From: Symsagittifera roscoffensis
Taxonomy: Eukaryota > Xenacoelomorpha > Acoela > Convolutidae
DNA: 64,000 nucleotides
NCBI RefSeq assembly: GCF_963678635.1
Contig: NC_087068.1
Span: 17,984,027-18,048,026, forward strand
Direction of reading: 5' to 3'
A program made the translations under genes and the position numbers. Below, piece by piece: positions 63,101-64,000 of the stretch (position 1 is the stretch's first letter; every line of letters starts with the position of its first letter). Below the pieces are notes generated by a model. It did no database searches and was not told where the DNA came from. It worked only from the letters and a program-made list of their open reading frames with translations.

Positions 63101-63497
63101 AAAAAAACAGGGTAAAACAGATTACGCACGGAGAATCTAACCATCATGTTAGCTTAAATGTCCTATCAACCTCAGAATCAGCAGGTTACTTTTTGAAAAA
63201 AAAGGAACAACCTTCCAAAAAACTGGCCGCTTGTGTGCAAGGACGAGCCATTTATATCACGCTAAGTTTTTACACATAAACCTTATTTGTAAATCTACTA
63301 GTATAATAACTTATAACTTACTGGGTCCAAATCGATGATTTTGACAGGTGCGCTGCCCAGTGGAGTCGACAAAGGAGAGTCTGACGTCACAGTGTCTCTC
63401 TCGTCGTCTACACATACTTTGAACTTGGTGGTTGTGGACAGTTCAGTCGTGGTCTCAGTTGTCACCACTGTCGTTGTCACTTCAGTCACTGTCGTTT
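1..63497 (-). CDS. Giant modular mucin-like secreted protein gene, internal part (59 exons, both ends outside the window)
   Basis: I read 59 exons on the minus strand, 5' to 3' from 63497 to 1, each bounded by an AG acceptor and a GT donor (one GC donor). Exon lengths and phases chain without a break (for example 1-0, 0-0, 0-1 and repeats), and every split codon is sense, so one transcript is the simplest reading. No signal-peptide exon, stop or poly(A) signal joins this chain, so it is partial at both ends. The coding total is about 25.6 kb, or roughly 8,500 residues. The protein alternates beta-rich Cys modules with Thr/Pro/Ser mucin segments. I see no transmembrane segment. Introns range from 77 nt (19273-19349) to about 3.5 kb. 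Introns of 300-470 nt not listed separately (for example 59763-60097, 9868-10263, 7840-8153, 6199-6674) hold nothing I recognise. Function as an extracellular glycoprotein scaffold is inferred from composition. Two or more tandem genes remain possible but nothing supports a break. Confidence 0.72.
337..705. mobile_element. hAT-type MITE with terminal inverted repeats and 8-bp target duplication
   Basis: The left end CAGGGGCGGATTTAGG (337 on) and the reverse complement of the right end, CAGGGACGGATCTAGG (up to 705), match at 14 of 16 positions. Flanks ACTGTGAC (329-336) and AATGTGAC (706-713) form an 8-bp duplication with one mismatch. CAGGGGCGGA-type termini with 8-bp duplications are typical of hAT elements. 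At 369 bp with no transposase it is non-autonomous. It lies wholly inside the intron between exons 58 and 59. Confidence 0.8.
1007..1150 (-). CDS. Exon 58: linker exon with five 7-residue PPEVTT(A/G) repeats
   Basis: Phase 1 to 1, 144 nt. It reads KPVTSTE, then five units of P-P-E-V-T-T/S-A/G (21 nt each), then EESETTP. The donor is CCAG then GTTCGT; the alternative donor six bases on (phase 2) would put a stop in the next exon. It is a compact mucin linker between module 15 and the next mucin exon. Confidence 0.7.
1405..3503 (-). CDS. Module 15 (exons 55-57)
   Basis: Exons are 3400-3503 (1 to 0), 2787-2933 (0 to 0) and 1405-1567 (0 to 1). Exon 55 reads GTTAHVCMEEALELDSD, then LTFSLSDTDFIEVFNFG; its linker is carried by the preceding mucin exon. 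Exon 56 reads DDEKKLMRLDFESSGDSEG, FAFSFQLLDSEGEVLFAADT and KDAGPV; it has no long open frame around it but fits in phase and resembles exon 47. Exon 57 reads VLKPNPTRPSQSADKS, LMVSVLKIKLLRVTPV, ITLKVAPVVCA, close in layout to exon 48 (VLKSGSAS, end TPVICS). Modules 13 and 15 are therefore probably sister copies. Confidence 0.72.
1860..2360. repeat. Interspersed repeat family D (two partial copies)
   Basis: Shared words AATATGAGGCCACT, ATATAGGCCGAAACCTAT and GAGCCGAAAAAAAA occur at about 1922-1990 and, varied, at 2212-2270. Related copies lie at about 56370-56510 and 57720-57850. It lies between exons 56 and 57. Confidence 0.6.
2402..2441. repeat. Perfect 16-bp inverted repeat (hairpin)
   Basis: AAATTTGTTGCTAACA, an 8-base spacer, then its exact reverse complement. 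Further TTTGTTGCT copies follow to about 2480. It lies in the intron between exons 56 and 57, after interspersed-repeat sequence. Confidence 0.8.
3586..5058 (-). CDS. Exon 54: mucin exon with about 80 copies of PG(A/E)TTV (about 490 residues)
   Basis: Phase 1 to 1, 1,473 nt. It opens VSSTTITTTLPGETTMPG and runs as a 6-residue repeat, P-G-(A/E)-T-T-(V/L), 18 nt per unit, to TTLPEETTLPG. One third of residues are Thr and there is no Cys, so it is a typical O-glycosylation array, and the Glu in roughly half the units gives it a net negative charge. The donor is weak (GTTTTTT) but the phase matches exon 55 across an 82-nt intron. Two other frames and the plus strand are also open over the whole array and are treated as by-products. 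Confidence 0.78.
3590..5040 (-). repeat. 18-bp minisatellite array, about 80 copies, coding
   Basis: Units code PGATTV or PGETTV; GCA versus GAA is the main difference, and V/L (GTG, TTG, CTG) a second. Occasional PGTTTV, LGATTV, PGATAL and SGATTV units mark point mutations. The frame is intact from end to end. Confidence 0.88.
5400..6198 (-). CDS. Exons 52-53: two Thr-rich linker exons
   Basis: Exons are 6056-6198 (1 to 0) and 5400-5490 (0 to 1). Exon 52 reads YETTTGTMRSTTVITTQST, then TETTVITSSSTTKSTSVTSS and TVSTSQTT. Exon 53 reads VYTSSSVEPTTTVAPTT, then KTTTLAQTTSGE. Neither has a Cys. Exon 53 is short and its acceptor (ATTAG) is ordinary, but its phase 0 start and phase 1 end fit exactly between exon 52 and the mucin exon 54, and skipping it would break the frame. 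Together they lead from module 14 into the exon 54 mucin array. Confidence 0.68.
6675..7839 (-). CDS. Module 14 (exons 49-51)
   Basis: Exons are 7589-7839 (1 to 0), 7188-7361 (0 to 0) and 6675-6900 (0 to 1). Exon 49 begins with about 38 Thr/Ser-rich residues (EFMTTSEITSTGMTTTQTT), then TPCAGMTNDTEP and EKNCSDSEMNTDTEEEL. Exon 50 reads DPIYLDSISLGGIPADLEEF, then VSITLVTLDFAGVPVNMFL, sharing YLDS with exon 5. Exon 51 reads VAVVVDMTELVSSSPSSDD, FPANRVVISFDQC and VEVKACMCEK. All three carry strong donors (GTACGC, GTTAGT, GTAAGT) and CAG acceptors. Confidence 0.74.
8154..9536 (-). CDS. Module 13 (exons 46-48)
   Basis: Exons are 9397-9536 (1 to 0, donor GTCAGT), 8891-9061 (0 to 0) and 8154-8310 (0 to 1). 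Exon 46 has a short Thr linker (KPSTTALTTGPVSSTT), then YYCEENPLTSYTKAVSF. Exon 47 reads GIDQKLVRLVVDPTGDVSPG, then RFTFQLVFVDDNGVDVTPVD. Exon 48 reads VLKSGSASEVKNVSFEEVG, VSVRMIDVSGPTS and ends IALVITPVICS. Exon 47 is one of the clearest beta-strand exons (FTFQLVFVDDNG), alike in layout to exon 56 (FAFSFQLLDSEGEV). Confidence 0.72.
8570..8850. repeat. Interspersed repeat family C copy
   Basis: It contains GAACCGGTTTTTCTCGACAC and CATTTTTCAAATGGTCGGAA, also seen (either strand) at about 31990, 32410, 33075, 39360 and 49325. It lies in the intron between exons 47 and 48. Confidence 0.6.
9684..10841 (-). CDS. Module 12 (exons 43-45)
   Basis: Exons are 10681-10841 (1 to 0), 10264-10446 (0 to 0) and 9684-9867 (0 to 1). 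Exon 43 has no Thr linker: SAEEPEPCAEEMEEASLDS, then SKTCEESMIDDVLPVGV. Exon 44 reads AQLTGFSVVFESDDSPSEL, then VFRTLEGTEYQLGTYFGP. Exon 45 reads MWDVLAEDGEASIEFTF, LSVYILQTDSLDSC and ends ITITVEGCF. The header C-A-E-E-M is shared with exons 14 (C-G-E-D-E-M) and 59 (C-A-E-D-E-E-M), supporting one module family. Confidence 0.72.
10842..11407. other. Intron between exons 42 and 43, nothing recognised
   Basis: 566 nt, AT-rich, no repeat family or exon candidate seen. Confidence 0.5.
11408..12299 (-). CDS. Module 11 body (exons 41-42)
   Basis: Exons are 11981-12299 (2 to 0) and 11408-11618 (0 to 1); the header lies at the end of exon 40. Exon 41 is long: GIGDSSAPGTVDDSPVFLTL, then SRQFIHVALDGKQIVNTVKL and LNAFTVLYYDSDTLEEG, and FPCSLYDGSSPDLEV. 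Exon 42 reads PTVFSSFSSDVIEYMVPAG, then AKGLLLVPSAEMC, ILVEIKPDTVKVG and NECNEDEDQCM. It appears to fuse the usual first and second exons. The closing CxxxxxxC-type end is followed directly by module 12 without a Thr linker. Confidence 0.68.
12611..16315 (-). CDS. Exons 39-40: second Cys-rich knot, Thr linker and module 11 header
   Basis: Exons are 16186-16315 (1 to 2) and 12611-12844 (2 to 2), separated by a 3.3-kb intron. Exon 39 starts with a charged helix-like stretch (RLDSLSEDERQMLDSEEWGE), then IPGCSWVCYNCTC. The donor GTACGA is inferred from phase, and the split codon TG|C gives another Cys. Exon 40 continues YCMAGSFQTCLEFEDCVEA and DWICTD, making nine cysteines in about 45 residues across the junction. 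It then changes to a Thr/Pro linker (TTPEMTTPFTTPPTETTTTE) and ends ECMFCEKMVSGLSI, a module header. The Cys block flanks the C-terminal side of the giant mucin domain as exon 36 flanks the N-terminal side. Confidence 0.66.
12845..16185. repeat. 3.3-kb intron (exons 39-40) with family B copies
   Basis: Family B sequence (CCTGAAAAAAAA with CATCACGACC, and GAACCACGTTCATCGAC) occurs at about 14390-14540, with a decayed copy at 13000-13330. The 27-bp tandem repeat is at 15170. The rest is AT-rich with no supported feature. Confidence 0.55.
15170..15260. repeat. 27-bp tandem repeat, about 3.4 copies
   Basis: Units read CCGAAAAATAAACTCG then TTCACGGATAG, with variants. Just outside, CACGGAGCCGAATACCCG at about 15157 is roughly mirrored by CTATCCGGGATAGCGG at about 15967, so this may be the subterminal repeat of a non-autonomous element spanning about 15150-15995. 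Confidence 0.55.
16316..18040. other. Intron between exons 38 and 39, 5'-distal part, nothing recognised
   Basis: AT-rich, no phase-compatible exon. The sequence near 16640-16860 and 16890-17040 is partly self-similar and may be a decayed inverted repeat, but I could not define ends. Confidence 0.4.
18050..18550 (-). repeat. tRNA-derived SINE-like repeat (first copy)
   Basis: On the minus strand, TAGCGTAGAGGTAGAG (box A-like) is followed about 35 nt on by GGTTCGAACCT (box B), at about 18410-18346. The surrounding segments (CCAATTATGACGTATTAGCA, GGCTGTACTTAATAGCTGG) recur at 51900-52370. The stems do not fold as a working tRNA. Confidence 0.65.
19099..19272 (-). CDS. Exon 38: Thr-rich linker with one Cys
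   Basis: Phase 1 to 1, 174 nt, separated from the 11-kb exon by an intron of only 77 nt. It codes RTPKISTTTSISTTYSGTT, then STKVTTYTAAESTTKVV and TTTFCDYNQSATIILDDIND. The Thr-rich start continues the mucin domain without the regular repeat, and the Cys begins the following Cys-rich region. Donor is CGTAAGT. Confidence 0.75.
19350..30405 (-). CDS. Exon 37: 11-kb Pro-Thr-Ser mucin exon (about 3,685 residues)
   Basis: One exon of 11,056 nt, phase 0 to 1, acceptor CTGTTTAG and donor GTATGA. It opens FCHCKKSVTTTSASVPPP, whose C-x-C closes the TIL-like block of exon 36, then STSTSAPNATTASASTG. About 300 tandem copies of a 12-residue unit follow, consensus PTGSSPTTT(V/G)PPP, 36 nt each. It ends VANETTT. 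Thr, Ser and Pro make up nearly all residues apart from Gly and Val, and no Cys interrupts the array, so this is a classic heavily O-glycosylated mucin domain. The reading frame stays open throughout despite many unit variants, and rare short units keep frame (for example near 25351), which argues for selection on this frame. The other open frames are by-products of the repeat. Confidence 0.85.
19369..30295 (-). repeat. 36-bp minisatellite array, about 300 copies, coding
   Basis: Each 36-bp unit codes PTGSSPTTT(V/G)PPP on the minus strand. A single-base choice (GTG or GGG) makes the Val/Gly position. Multi-unit duplications are visible from shared private variants: 324 bp (9 units) at about 20230-20877, 687 bp (19 units plus one codon) at about 22073 and 22760, and 432 bp (12 units) at about 27832 and 28264 and again at about 26031 and 26463. 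Confidence 0.9.
30406..31075. other. Intron between exons 36 and 37, nothing recognised
   Basis: 670 nt, AT-rich. A short direct repeat (TTCATCCAAACTT... near 30910 and GTTTATCCAAACTTG near 31000) is the only structure noted. Confidence 0.5.
31076..31302 (-). CDS. Exon 36: Cys-rich, TIL-like domain
   Basis: Phase 1 to 0, 227 nt, nine cysteines. It starts RSECGGGQEEVCSLTLD, then DDCINRYCDLEE, VECESYMMKC, YSCKCEGENQVFDYDQNC and IEKH. The next exon adds F-C-H-C, so the end reads C-x-C, eleven residues, C, six residues, C-x-C. That spacing resembles the C-terminal half of trypsin-inhibitor-like (TIL) cysteine-rich domains that follow VWD/C8 units in gel-forming mucins and SCO-spondin. With the three cysteines of exon 35 the block has about 14. 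No VWD domain is visible in the window. The potential Met start at 31408 is rejected because a good acceptor (TTCTACAG) and the phase fit the upstream exon. Confidence 0.7.
32911..32940. repeat. 12-bp inverted repeat (hairpin) within an interspersed repeat
   Basis: CAAACAAGGATA, a 6-base ACCGGC spacer, then TATCCTTGTTTG. Shortened versions (AACCGGCTATCCTTGTT) occur at about 33462 and 49755, so the hairpin belongs to a dispersed family. Confidence 0.75.
33500..34600. repeat. Cluster of decayed SINE-like repeats
   Basis: The CACAGAGGCGAA head occurs at about 33518 and 33786. A plus-strand tRNA-like stretch with box B-like AGTTTGATCCCGGC lies at about 34515-34530. The open frames here (for example 34054-34311) are not in any exon phase and I treat them as chance. 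Confidence 0.5.
34828..36599 (-). CDS. Module 10 (exons 32-35, header at the end of exon 31)
   Basis: Exons are 36487-36599 (1 to 0), 36020-36265 (0 to 0), 35412-35575 (0 to 2) and 34828-34907 (2 to 1). Exon 32 is short and rich in acidic and Val residues (DKYNVVITDE, VVVETLVFAVDLQ). Exon 33 reads FSQQFVVPKLTIAKPSSS, then YVSKVRVAFDKGFPKAG. Exon 34 has NPKIYTVDYSEDLGVGFVDL and ARVFYVIIEEVKRV. Exon 35 reads LPLGDLVSFHGCVKC then TDPSDPAC. The first Cys of exon 35 is probably the module end, and the following C-x-x-C and C lead into the Cys-rich exon 36. The module is longer and has one more intron than the standard type. Confidence 0.67.
37054..38411 (-). CDS. Module 9 (exons 29-31, ending inside exon 31)
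   Basis: Exons are 38242-38411 (1 to 0), 37729-37894 (0 to 1) and 37054-37269 (1 to 1). Exon 29 begins PPEEVCDYPMSVDMDAYGYY and carries VDRLTVGPNQPIIP. Exon 30 reads SNISLIELIVNGVDEFKVK then FKNEDGELLSIDQYG. Exon 31 reads VVLIATDLDPVDTIND, VSIAVKVKGC (module end), then at once EEEPYVCDALENPDELEP, the header of module 10. Two modules are thus fused back to back without a Thr linker, which is unusual in this gene. Confidence 0.68.
38813..39037 (-). CDS. Exon 28: Tyr/Trp-rich Cys segment plus Thr/Glu linker
   Basis: Phase 1 to 1, 225 nt. It begins DDLSSQFYLADRYYYIWMNG, then ADECFHASFTAHQCVKTD with two cysteines, and ends in a Pro/Thr/Glu linker (STEKTTPGPEETTSETT). The YYYIW cluster is unlike any other exon here. 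It could complete module 8 (which has no closing Cys) or be a small separate domain. It is symmetric in phase. A (TA)n microsatellite lies about 50 nt upstream in the preceding intron. Confidence 0.66.
39087..39157. repeat. (TA)n microsatellite in intron
   Basis: About 35 uninterrupted TA dinucleotides in the intron between exons 27 and 28. It is likely length-polymorphic. Confidence 0.95.
39610..40810 (-). CDS. Module 8 (exons 25-27), variant intron phases
   Basis: Exons are 40516-40810 (1 to 2), 39866-40052 (2 to 0) and 39610-39685 (0 to 1). Exon 25 begins GVCEERVLSAGGDPE and continues through VYYILTNSSML to YITLAMSFTDED. Exon 26 (MAPNDASEYSPGTFVV, then LEELFCVKEDPDSGKLEY) ends IQLCK. Exon 27 is short: HFDWPNPSSD then YTTISLPLLNK. 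It lacks the usual closing G-C; the next exon supplies the next cysteines. I group these by position and phase, but the fold assignment is weaker than for the standard modules. Confidence 0.65.
41064..41882 (-). CDS. Module 7 (exons 22-24), variant intron phases
   Basis: Exons are 41785-41882 (1 to 0), 41483-41610 (0 to 2) and 41064-41299 (2 to 1). Exon 22 starts PVPCVKEYPLEPTALTVNG. Exon 23 reads DDNVVMELGEPSYVNGFSL then TEVYISAMF; its VMEL matches the VMEI strand of modules 4 and 5. Exon 24 has FVLASRVVLDIEIAAEG and ends LTLESYGCGS. The second intron lies in phase 2 rather than 0, with codon CA|G split across it, so this module diverged in intron position from the standard type. Confidence 0.7.
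42032..42121 (-). CDS. Exon 21: Thr-rich linker exon (90 nt)
   Basis: Phase 1 to 1, acceptor TGCTAG and donor GTTAGT. It codes KPTTPSEESTTSVSTT then AATETTPSLTTTT: 14 Thr in 29 complete residues, no Cys. It joins module 6 to module 7 and is a typical mucin O-glycosylation spacer by composition. Confidence 0.68.
43110..45437. repeat. Family B repeat copies around module 6
   Basis: Copies at about 43110-43420 and 45110-45370 share AAATTAACCCAATT and AACTGGAT(G/C)AATAGG. Related sequence lies at 58850-58995 and 63640-64000. Exons 19 and 20 lie inside the span and are not repeats. Most of 42122-43100 and 43430-44370 holds nothing I recognise. Confidence 0.5.
44376..45562 (-). CDS. Module 6 (exons 18-20)
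   Basis: Exons are 45438-45562 (1 to 0), 44836-45045 (0 to 0) and 44376-44553 (0 to 1). Exon 18 has no Thr linker of its own and begins PHECVDDLIELSVSESEHL then FVCSKIDD. Exon 19 starts TRVSSFAVSLSSPSGSS with a Ser/Pro loop, then FAVLFKTPSEEYYAQYKYD. Exon 20 starts QLYTQSELSAG and ends EMTSLVGCI after DLSCSEDEV. The linker that other modules carry on the header exon is here the separate microexon 17, suggesting an intron split the usual first exon. Confidence 0.72.
45563..46073. other. Intron between exons 17 and 18, nothing recognised
   Basis: 511 nt. The plus-strand open frame at 45780-45989 has no splice or phase support. Confidence 0.5.
46074..46100 (-). CDS. Exon 17: 27-nt linker microexon
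   Basis: GTTTAG precedes and GTGAGT follows a 27-nt stretch coding K-S-T-T-H-A-S-T-T plus one base, phase 1 to 1. Both neighbours need a phase 1-1 piece or can be joined directly, so phase alone does not prove it. Thr content and position between a module end and a module header match the larger linker exons 13, 21 and 58. If it is skipped, exon 16 would join exon 18 in frame. Confidence 0.5.
46313..46926 (-). CDS. Module 5 body (exons 15-16)
   Basis: Exons are 46774-46926 (0 to 0) and 46313-46511 (0 to 1). Exon 15 reads EAQSVMEIQLSATGLS, then LSIKFTDESGTDYVLEQVSG. Exon 16 starts PSWIDVAPSSTDDNDEE, then VSTTSIMFSND, VQTLTLTIKGC and ends DLNLIGCY. It is the paralogue of exons 11-12, with an acidic insertion early in exon 16. 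The closing Tyr codon is followed by a single A that completes a Lys with the next linker exon. Confidence 0.75.
47095..48569 (-). CDS. Exon 14: module 5 header with regular 13-residue collagen-like Thr array (about 491 residues)
   Basis: The exon is 1,475 nt, phase 1 to 0. It starts EITGFSTITPC, then GEDEMVELPPPTPTFTT. An array of more than 30 units of GPPGTPGSEGTTA follows, 39 nt each and nearly identical, with a few shorter GPPGSEGTTA units. It ends FLCEEMAPGEEYMTSYSYE, a second header-like Cys segment, before the donor GTAAGT. The central units are far more uniform than those in exon 10, which points to recent unequal exchange. Gly every third residue is broken once per unit by the extra Ala or Val, so the Gly-X-Y register resets every 13 residues. 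Role inferred: extended, O-glycosylated, Pro-stiffened spacer inside a folded module. Confidence 0.77.
47195..48440 (-). repeat. 39-bp collagen-like minisatellite, more than 30 copies, coding
   Basis: Units code GPPGTPGSEGTTA with very little variation in the middle (about 47400-48290) and more at both edges (GSPGSKGTTV, GPPGSKGTTA). Uniform centre and varied edges are what unequal crossing-over produces. Confidence 0.88.
48570..51039. repeat. Intron between exons 13 and 14 with several copies of interspersed family C
   Basis: Family C words (GTGTCGAGAAAAACCGG, GAACATTCTGTGC, AACCGGCTATCCTTGTT) occur at about 49325, 49733 and 49755, with weaker copies to 50470. No exon is supported. Confidence 0.55.
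51040..51111 (-). CDS. Exon 13: small Thr/Ser-Phe linker exon (72 nt)
   Basis: The exon is 72 nt, phase 1 to 1, acceptor TTTCAG and donor GTAATT. It codes KPTPTTSFTSSPTTSFTST then KVTTP, containing two copies of a Pro-Thr-Thr-Ser-Phe-Thr-Ser motif. Being symmetric in phase it can be added or lost without breaking the frame, like exons 17, 21, 38 and 58. It links module 4 to the mucin-bearing exon of module 5. Confidence 0.65.
51525..52657 (-). CDS. Module 4 body (exons 11-12)
   Basis: Exons are 52508-52657 (0 to 0) and 51525-51684 (0 to 1). Exon 11 reads DPQTVMEISVDVIES, then LSITFSDGFNEFYLVRASG and VVFKRVPKDDV. Exon 12 reads DSVPWFPASEVDTIMF, then LEIEVASLTLKVKVEGC and ends ELNFIGCY. The pair matches exons 15-16 of module 5 position for position (VMEI strand, FxD-x-YxL segment, a Trp early in the last exon, LNxIGCY end), so modules 4 and 5 are close paralogues. 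The intron between exons 11 and 12 holds an interspersed repeat copy. Confidence 0.75.
51890..52370 (-). repeat. Second copy of the 18-kb SINE-like repeat
   Basis: It shares CCAATTATGACGTATTAGCA, ATTTATAGAGC-like sequence and GGCTGTACTTAATAGCTGG, in the same order as at 18130-18545. The tRNA-like part is decayed. It sits in the intron between exons 11 and 12. Confidence 0.65.
52658..53640. other. Intron between exons 10 and 11, nothing recognised
   Basis: 983 nt, AT-rich. I see no repeat family, exon candidate or hairpin of note. Confidence 0.5.
53641..55607 (-). CDS. Exon 10: module 4 header with Gly-Pro-rich Thr mucin array (about 655 residues)
   Basis: The exon is 1,967 nt, phase 1 to 0. 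It opens QATTTSSPTTTISPC, then GVEEMFTLPPPTKTGTT, followed by about 1.75 kb of collagen-like mucin repeats. The units read GPPGSPGSEGTTA with variants (GSPGSKGTTV, GPPGPPGSEGTTA, GPPGSEGTTA). It closes with EYCEDGMPAGSITSVFYSYE, which looks like a second copy of the module header, so the array sits between two header-like Cys segments. The repeats are Gly-X-Y-like but carry an extra residue in most units, so a continuous collagen triple helix is unlikely; Thr density suggests O-glycosylation. Exons 14 and 59 have the same architecture. A different minus frame and the plus strand are also open here, as expected of repeats, and I do not treat them as coding. Confidence 0.75.
53735..55490 (-). 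repeat. Collagen-like minisatellite with 372-bp higher-order repeat, coding
   Basis: Base units are 24-39 bp variants of GPPGSPGSEGTTA. A block with the rare variant coding TTFGPP (plus strand ccaaaagt at 53981 and 54353) recurs at a spacing of 372 bp, and a diverged third block starts near 54725. The two clean copies share unusual units such as GAPGSERTTA, so they are a recent segmental duplication. Confidence 0.82.
55847..59333 (-). CDS. Module 3 (exons 7-9), with a GC-AG intron after exon 7
   Basis: Exons are 59041-59333 (1 to 0), 58618-58770 (0 to 0) and 55847-56012 (0 to 1). Exon 7 is the longest plain linker-header exon: about 45 Thr/Ser/Pro residues, then PCTETDMTPVEGG and TCAIAMDD. 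It ends in an acidic strand (IFIELDLNPE) directly followed by GCAAGT rather than GT. Exon 8 reads GEEIDEIKVS then FEEYFVAYNEDDGLY. Exon 9 carries LLAVRVVIEIFAQSS, then ECIKN and the closing ILNCHE. The intron between exons 8 and 9 is 2.6 kb and full of interspersed repeats. The exon chain is phase-consistent only if the GC donor is used. Confidence 0.7.
56013..58617. repeat. Repeat-filled intron between exons 8 and 9
   Basis: It contains CACAGAGGCGAAGCTG-type heads at about 56104 and 57079, two family D copies, a SINE tail with CCCTAGCTATCGCAAGGG (about 56816) and the family 2 SINE at 57.9-58.5 kb. No coding potential fits. Confidence 0.6.
57920..58470 (-). repeat. tRNA-derived SINE-like element, family 2
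   Basis: Minus-strand box A-like GAGTGGTTAGTCCG and box B-like AGATCGAATCCGAG lie at about 58100-58033. Adjacent CAAAAGTGCCACCAAATAAG and AACAGATGCTAA recur in the same order at 62290-62360, showing a shared body. A hairpin head, CACAGAGGCGAAGCTTCGC, lies at about 57920. Confidence 0.7.
59579..60891 (-). CDS. Module 2 (exons 4-6): Thr linker plus beta-rich Cys module
   Basis: Exons are 60656-60891 (1 to 0), 60098-60328 (0 to 0) and 59579-59762 (0 to 1). Exon 4 starts with a Thr/Ser mucin linker of about 35 residues, then FSCEEEMSVGVE and a second Cys in PEECEEG. Exon 5 begins TVYLDSLVISID, the clearest copy of a strand motif that recurs in exon 50 (YLDSISLGG), and has an inserted Gly/Ala/Thr loop near its middle. 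Exon 6 starts SVVKQFTLAGSS and ends with IVIVIKACSKV and NYTGC. Only 174 and 327 nt of intron separate its first exon from its neighbours. The last exon leaves phase 1, so the following Thr linker exon joins as Glu-Thr-Thr. Confidence 0.72.
61066..63497 (-). CDS. Module 1 (exons 1-3): Thr linker plus beta-rich Cys module
   Basis: Exons are 63322-63497 (phase 1 to 0), 61678-61869 (0 to 0) and 61066-61267 (0 to 1). Exon 1 opens with a Val/Thr linker (ETTVTEVTTTVVTT) followed by FKVCVDDERD, the header Cys. Exon 2 has alternating hydrophobic strands (VIVTEVNVTFNY) and an acidic loop before FFEVSFSPDG. Exon 3 carries YLLTILLTTELPG and ends VKVSVQTCSH, the closing Cys. The three-exon phase pattern and the Cys at each end match the other modules. 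I cannot name the fold. It resembles the beta-sandwich modules that sit between Pro-Thr-Ser segments in invertebrate mucin and SCO-spondin-like proteins, which is inference. This is the 5'-most coding sequence in the window; upstream exons must exist beyond 64000. Confidence 0.7.
61990..62640 (-). repeat. tRNA-derived SINE-like element, family 2, second copy
   Basis: Minus-strand GAGTGGTTAGTGCG, then GAGA, a 7-base loop and TCTC (anticodon-arm-like), then AGATCGAATCCGAG at about 62256-62182. A second tRNA-like head (TGGCGCAGATGCAAGG) lies at about 62617. The body matches the copy at 57.9-58.5 kb. Confidence 0.7.
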
Positions 63498-64000
63498 CTA
63501 CAAATAGCAACATTATATTTCGGAAAACCTTAAAGAAAACAGCTCAAAAAATATTTATGTAACTGTTAATTTGAGCGTTGTCATCATTTAACTTTGTGAG
63601 CTTGAAAAATTTCAAAAACTTAAACCAGAGCCAACTGACAGTTGGAAAAGAGTAATGAACGCAAGGTAACAGAAAAAAAACTTACTTGTTTTTTGATAAA
63701 ATTCAACTGGCGAATTTTAAAGAAGAAAAATTTGTCGTTAAATCTTTGAATTTCACGAACAATTTATGTTTCGCCAGTTTTTTTTATTAAATGAACCCAA
63801 TTTGAGAAAATTGTATCAACAGGTAAAACTTTTTGTTTGCTGGGAAATCTGATACTTATGTTCCATTTTCGAAATTAGTAGCCGATAACGTTTTTCGTGA
63901 CCTTTACACTTTGGCTGTTCGATAGTGGAGTTTTTCTTTCTTTTCACAAAGAAAATGAAATGATTTTACAACAAATCAAAACTCAAAACGCGAAAAATTA
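63498..64000. other. Intron upstream of exon 1 with a family B repeat copy
   Basis: ATGAACCCAATTTGAG and GTGACCTTTACACTTTGG match family B copies elsewhere (720-830 shares GTGACCTTTACA). No exon or promoter signal is seen, so the true 5' end lies outside. Confidence 0.5.

Noticed and set aside
1-63497. Several tandem mucin genes rather than one
   Set aside because: No start exon, stop exon or poly(A) signal could be placed between modules, and all junctions keep phase. It is kept as the main alternative in case transcripts show a break.

Overview
The window looks like the inside of one very large eukaryotic (metazoan) gene on the minus strand. It shows canonical GT-AG introns (acceptors mostly TTTCAG or TTTTAG), very AT-rich introns, short exons, tRNA-derived SINE-like repeats and a hAT-type MITE. 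There is no bacterial-style gene packing, no start exon, no stop exon and no other gene I can support. I read 59 exons by eye from 63497 (5'-most) down to 1 (3'-most). All 58 splice junctions keep phase and none creates a stop codon. They add up to about 25.6 kb of coding sequence, roughly 8,500 residues, and the gene runs off both ends. The host is probably a marine invertebrate with gel-forming or structural mucins (tunicate, ctenophore, cnidarian or similar), but I cannot place it.

The protein is a secreted-type modular mucin. Its basic unit is a beta-rich module of about 150-200 residues, usually coded by three exons with phases 1-0, 0-0 and 0-1. A Thr-rich linker leads into a P-C-x-x-x-M-like header in the first exon. 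The second exon often carries a (V)YLDS or VMEI strand. The third usually ends in G-C. I count about 15 such modules. Thr/Pro-rich mucin exons are threaded between or into them.

Layout from 5' to 3' (descending coordinates). 63.5-55.8 kb: modules 1-3. 55.6-46.3 kb: modules 4 and 5, each with a large Gly-Pro-rich (collagen-like) Thr array inside its first exon. 46.1-39.6 kb: modules 6-8 with small linker exons, including a 27-nt microexon. 39.0-34.8 kb: a Tyr/Trp-rich Cys exon and modules 9-10. 31.3-31.1 kb: a Cys-rich TIL-like exon. 30.4-19.35 kb: one 11,056-nt exon coding about 300 copies of a 12-residue Pro-Thr-Ser mucin repeat. 19.3-12.6 kb: a Thr linker and a second Cys-rich knot. 12.8-6.7 kb: modules 11-14. 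6.2-3.6 kb: Thr linkers and an exon with about 80 copies of a 6-residue repeat. 3.5-1.4 kb: module 15. 1.15 kb to the edge: a 7-residue-repeat linker and the start of another mucin-bearing module.

The introns carry several families of diverged interspersed repeats and a few hairpins but no coding transposon. The likely role, inferred only from composition, is an O-glycosylated extracellular scaffold such as mucus, jelly, tunic, house or egg coat: stiff glycosylated Thr/Pro spacers separated by folded Cys modules that could cross-link.
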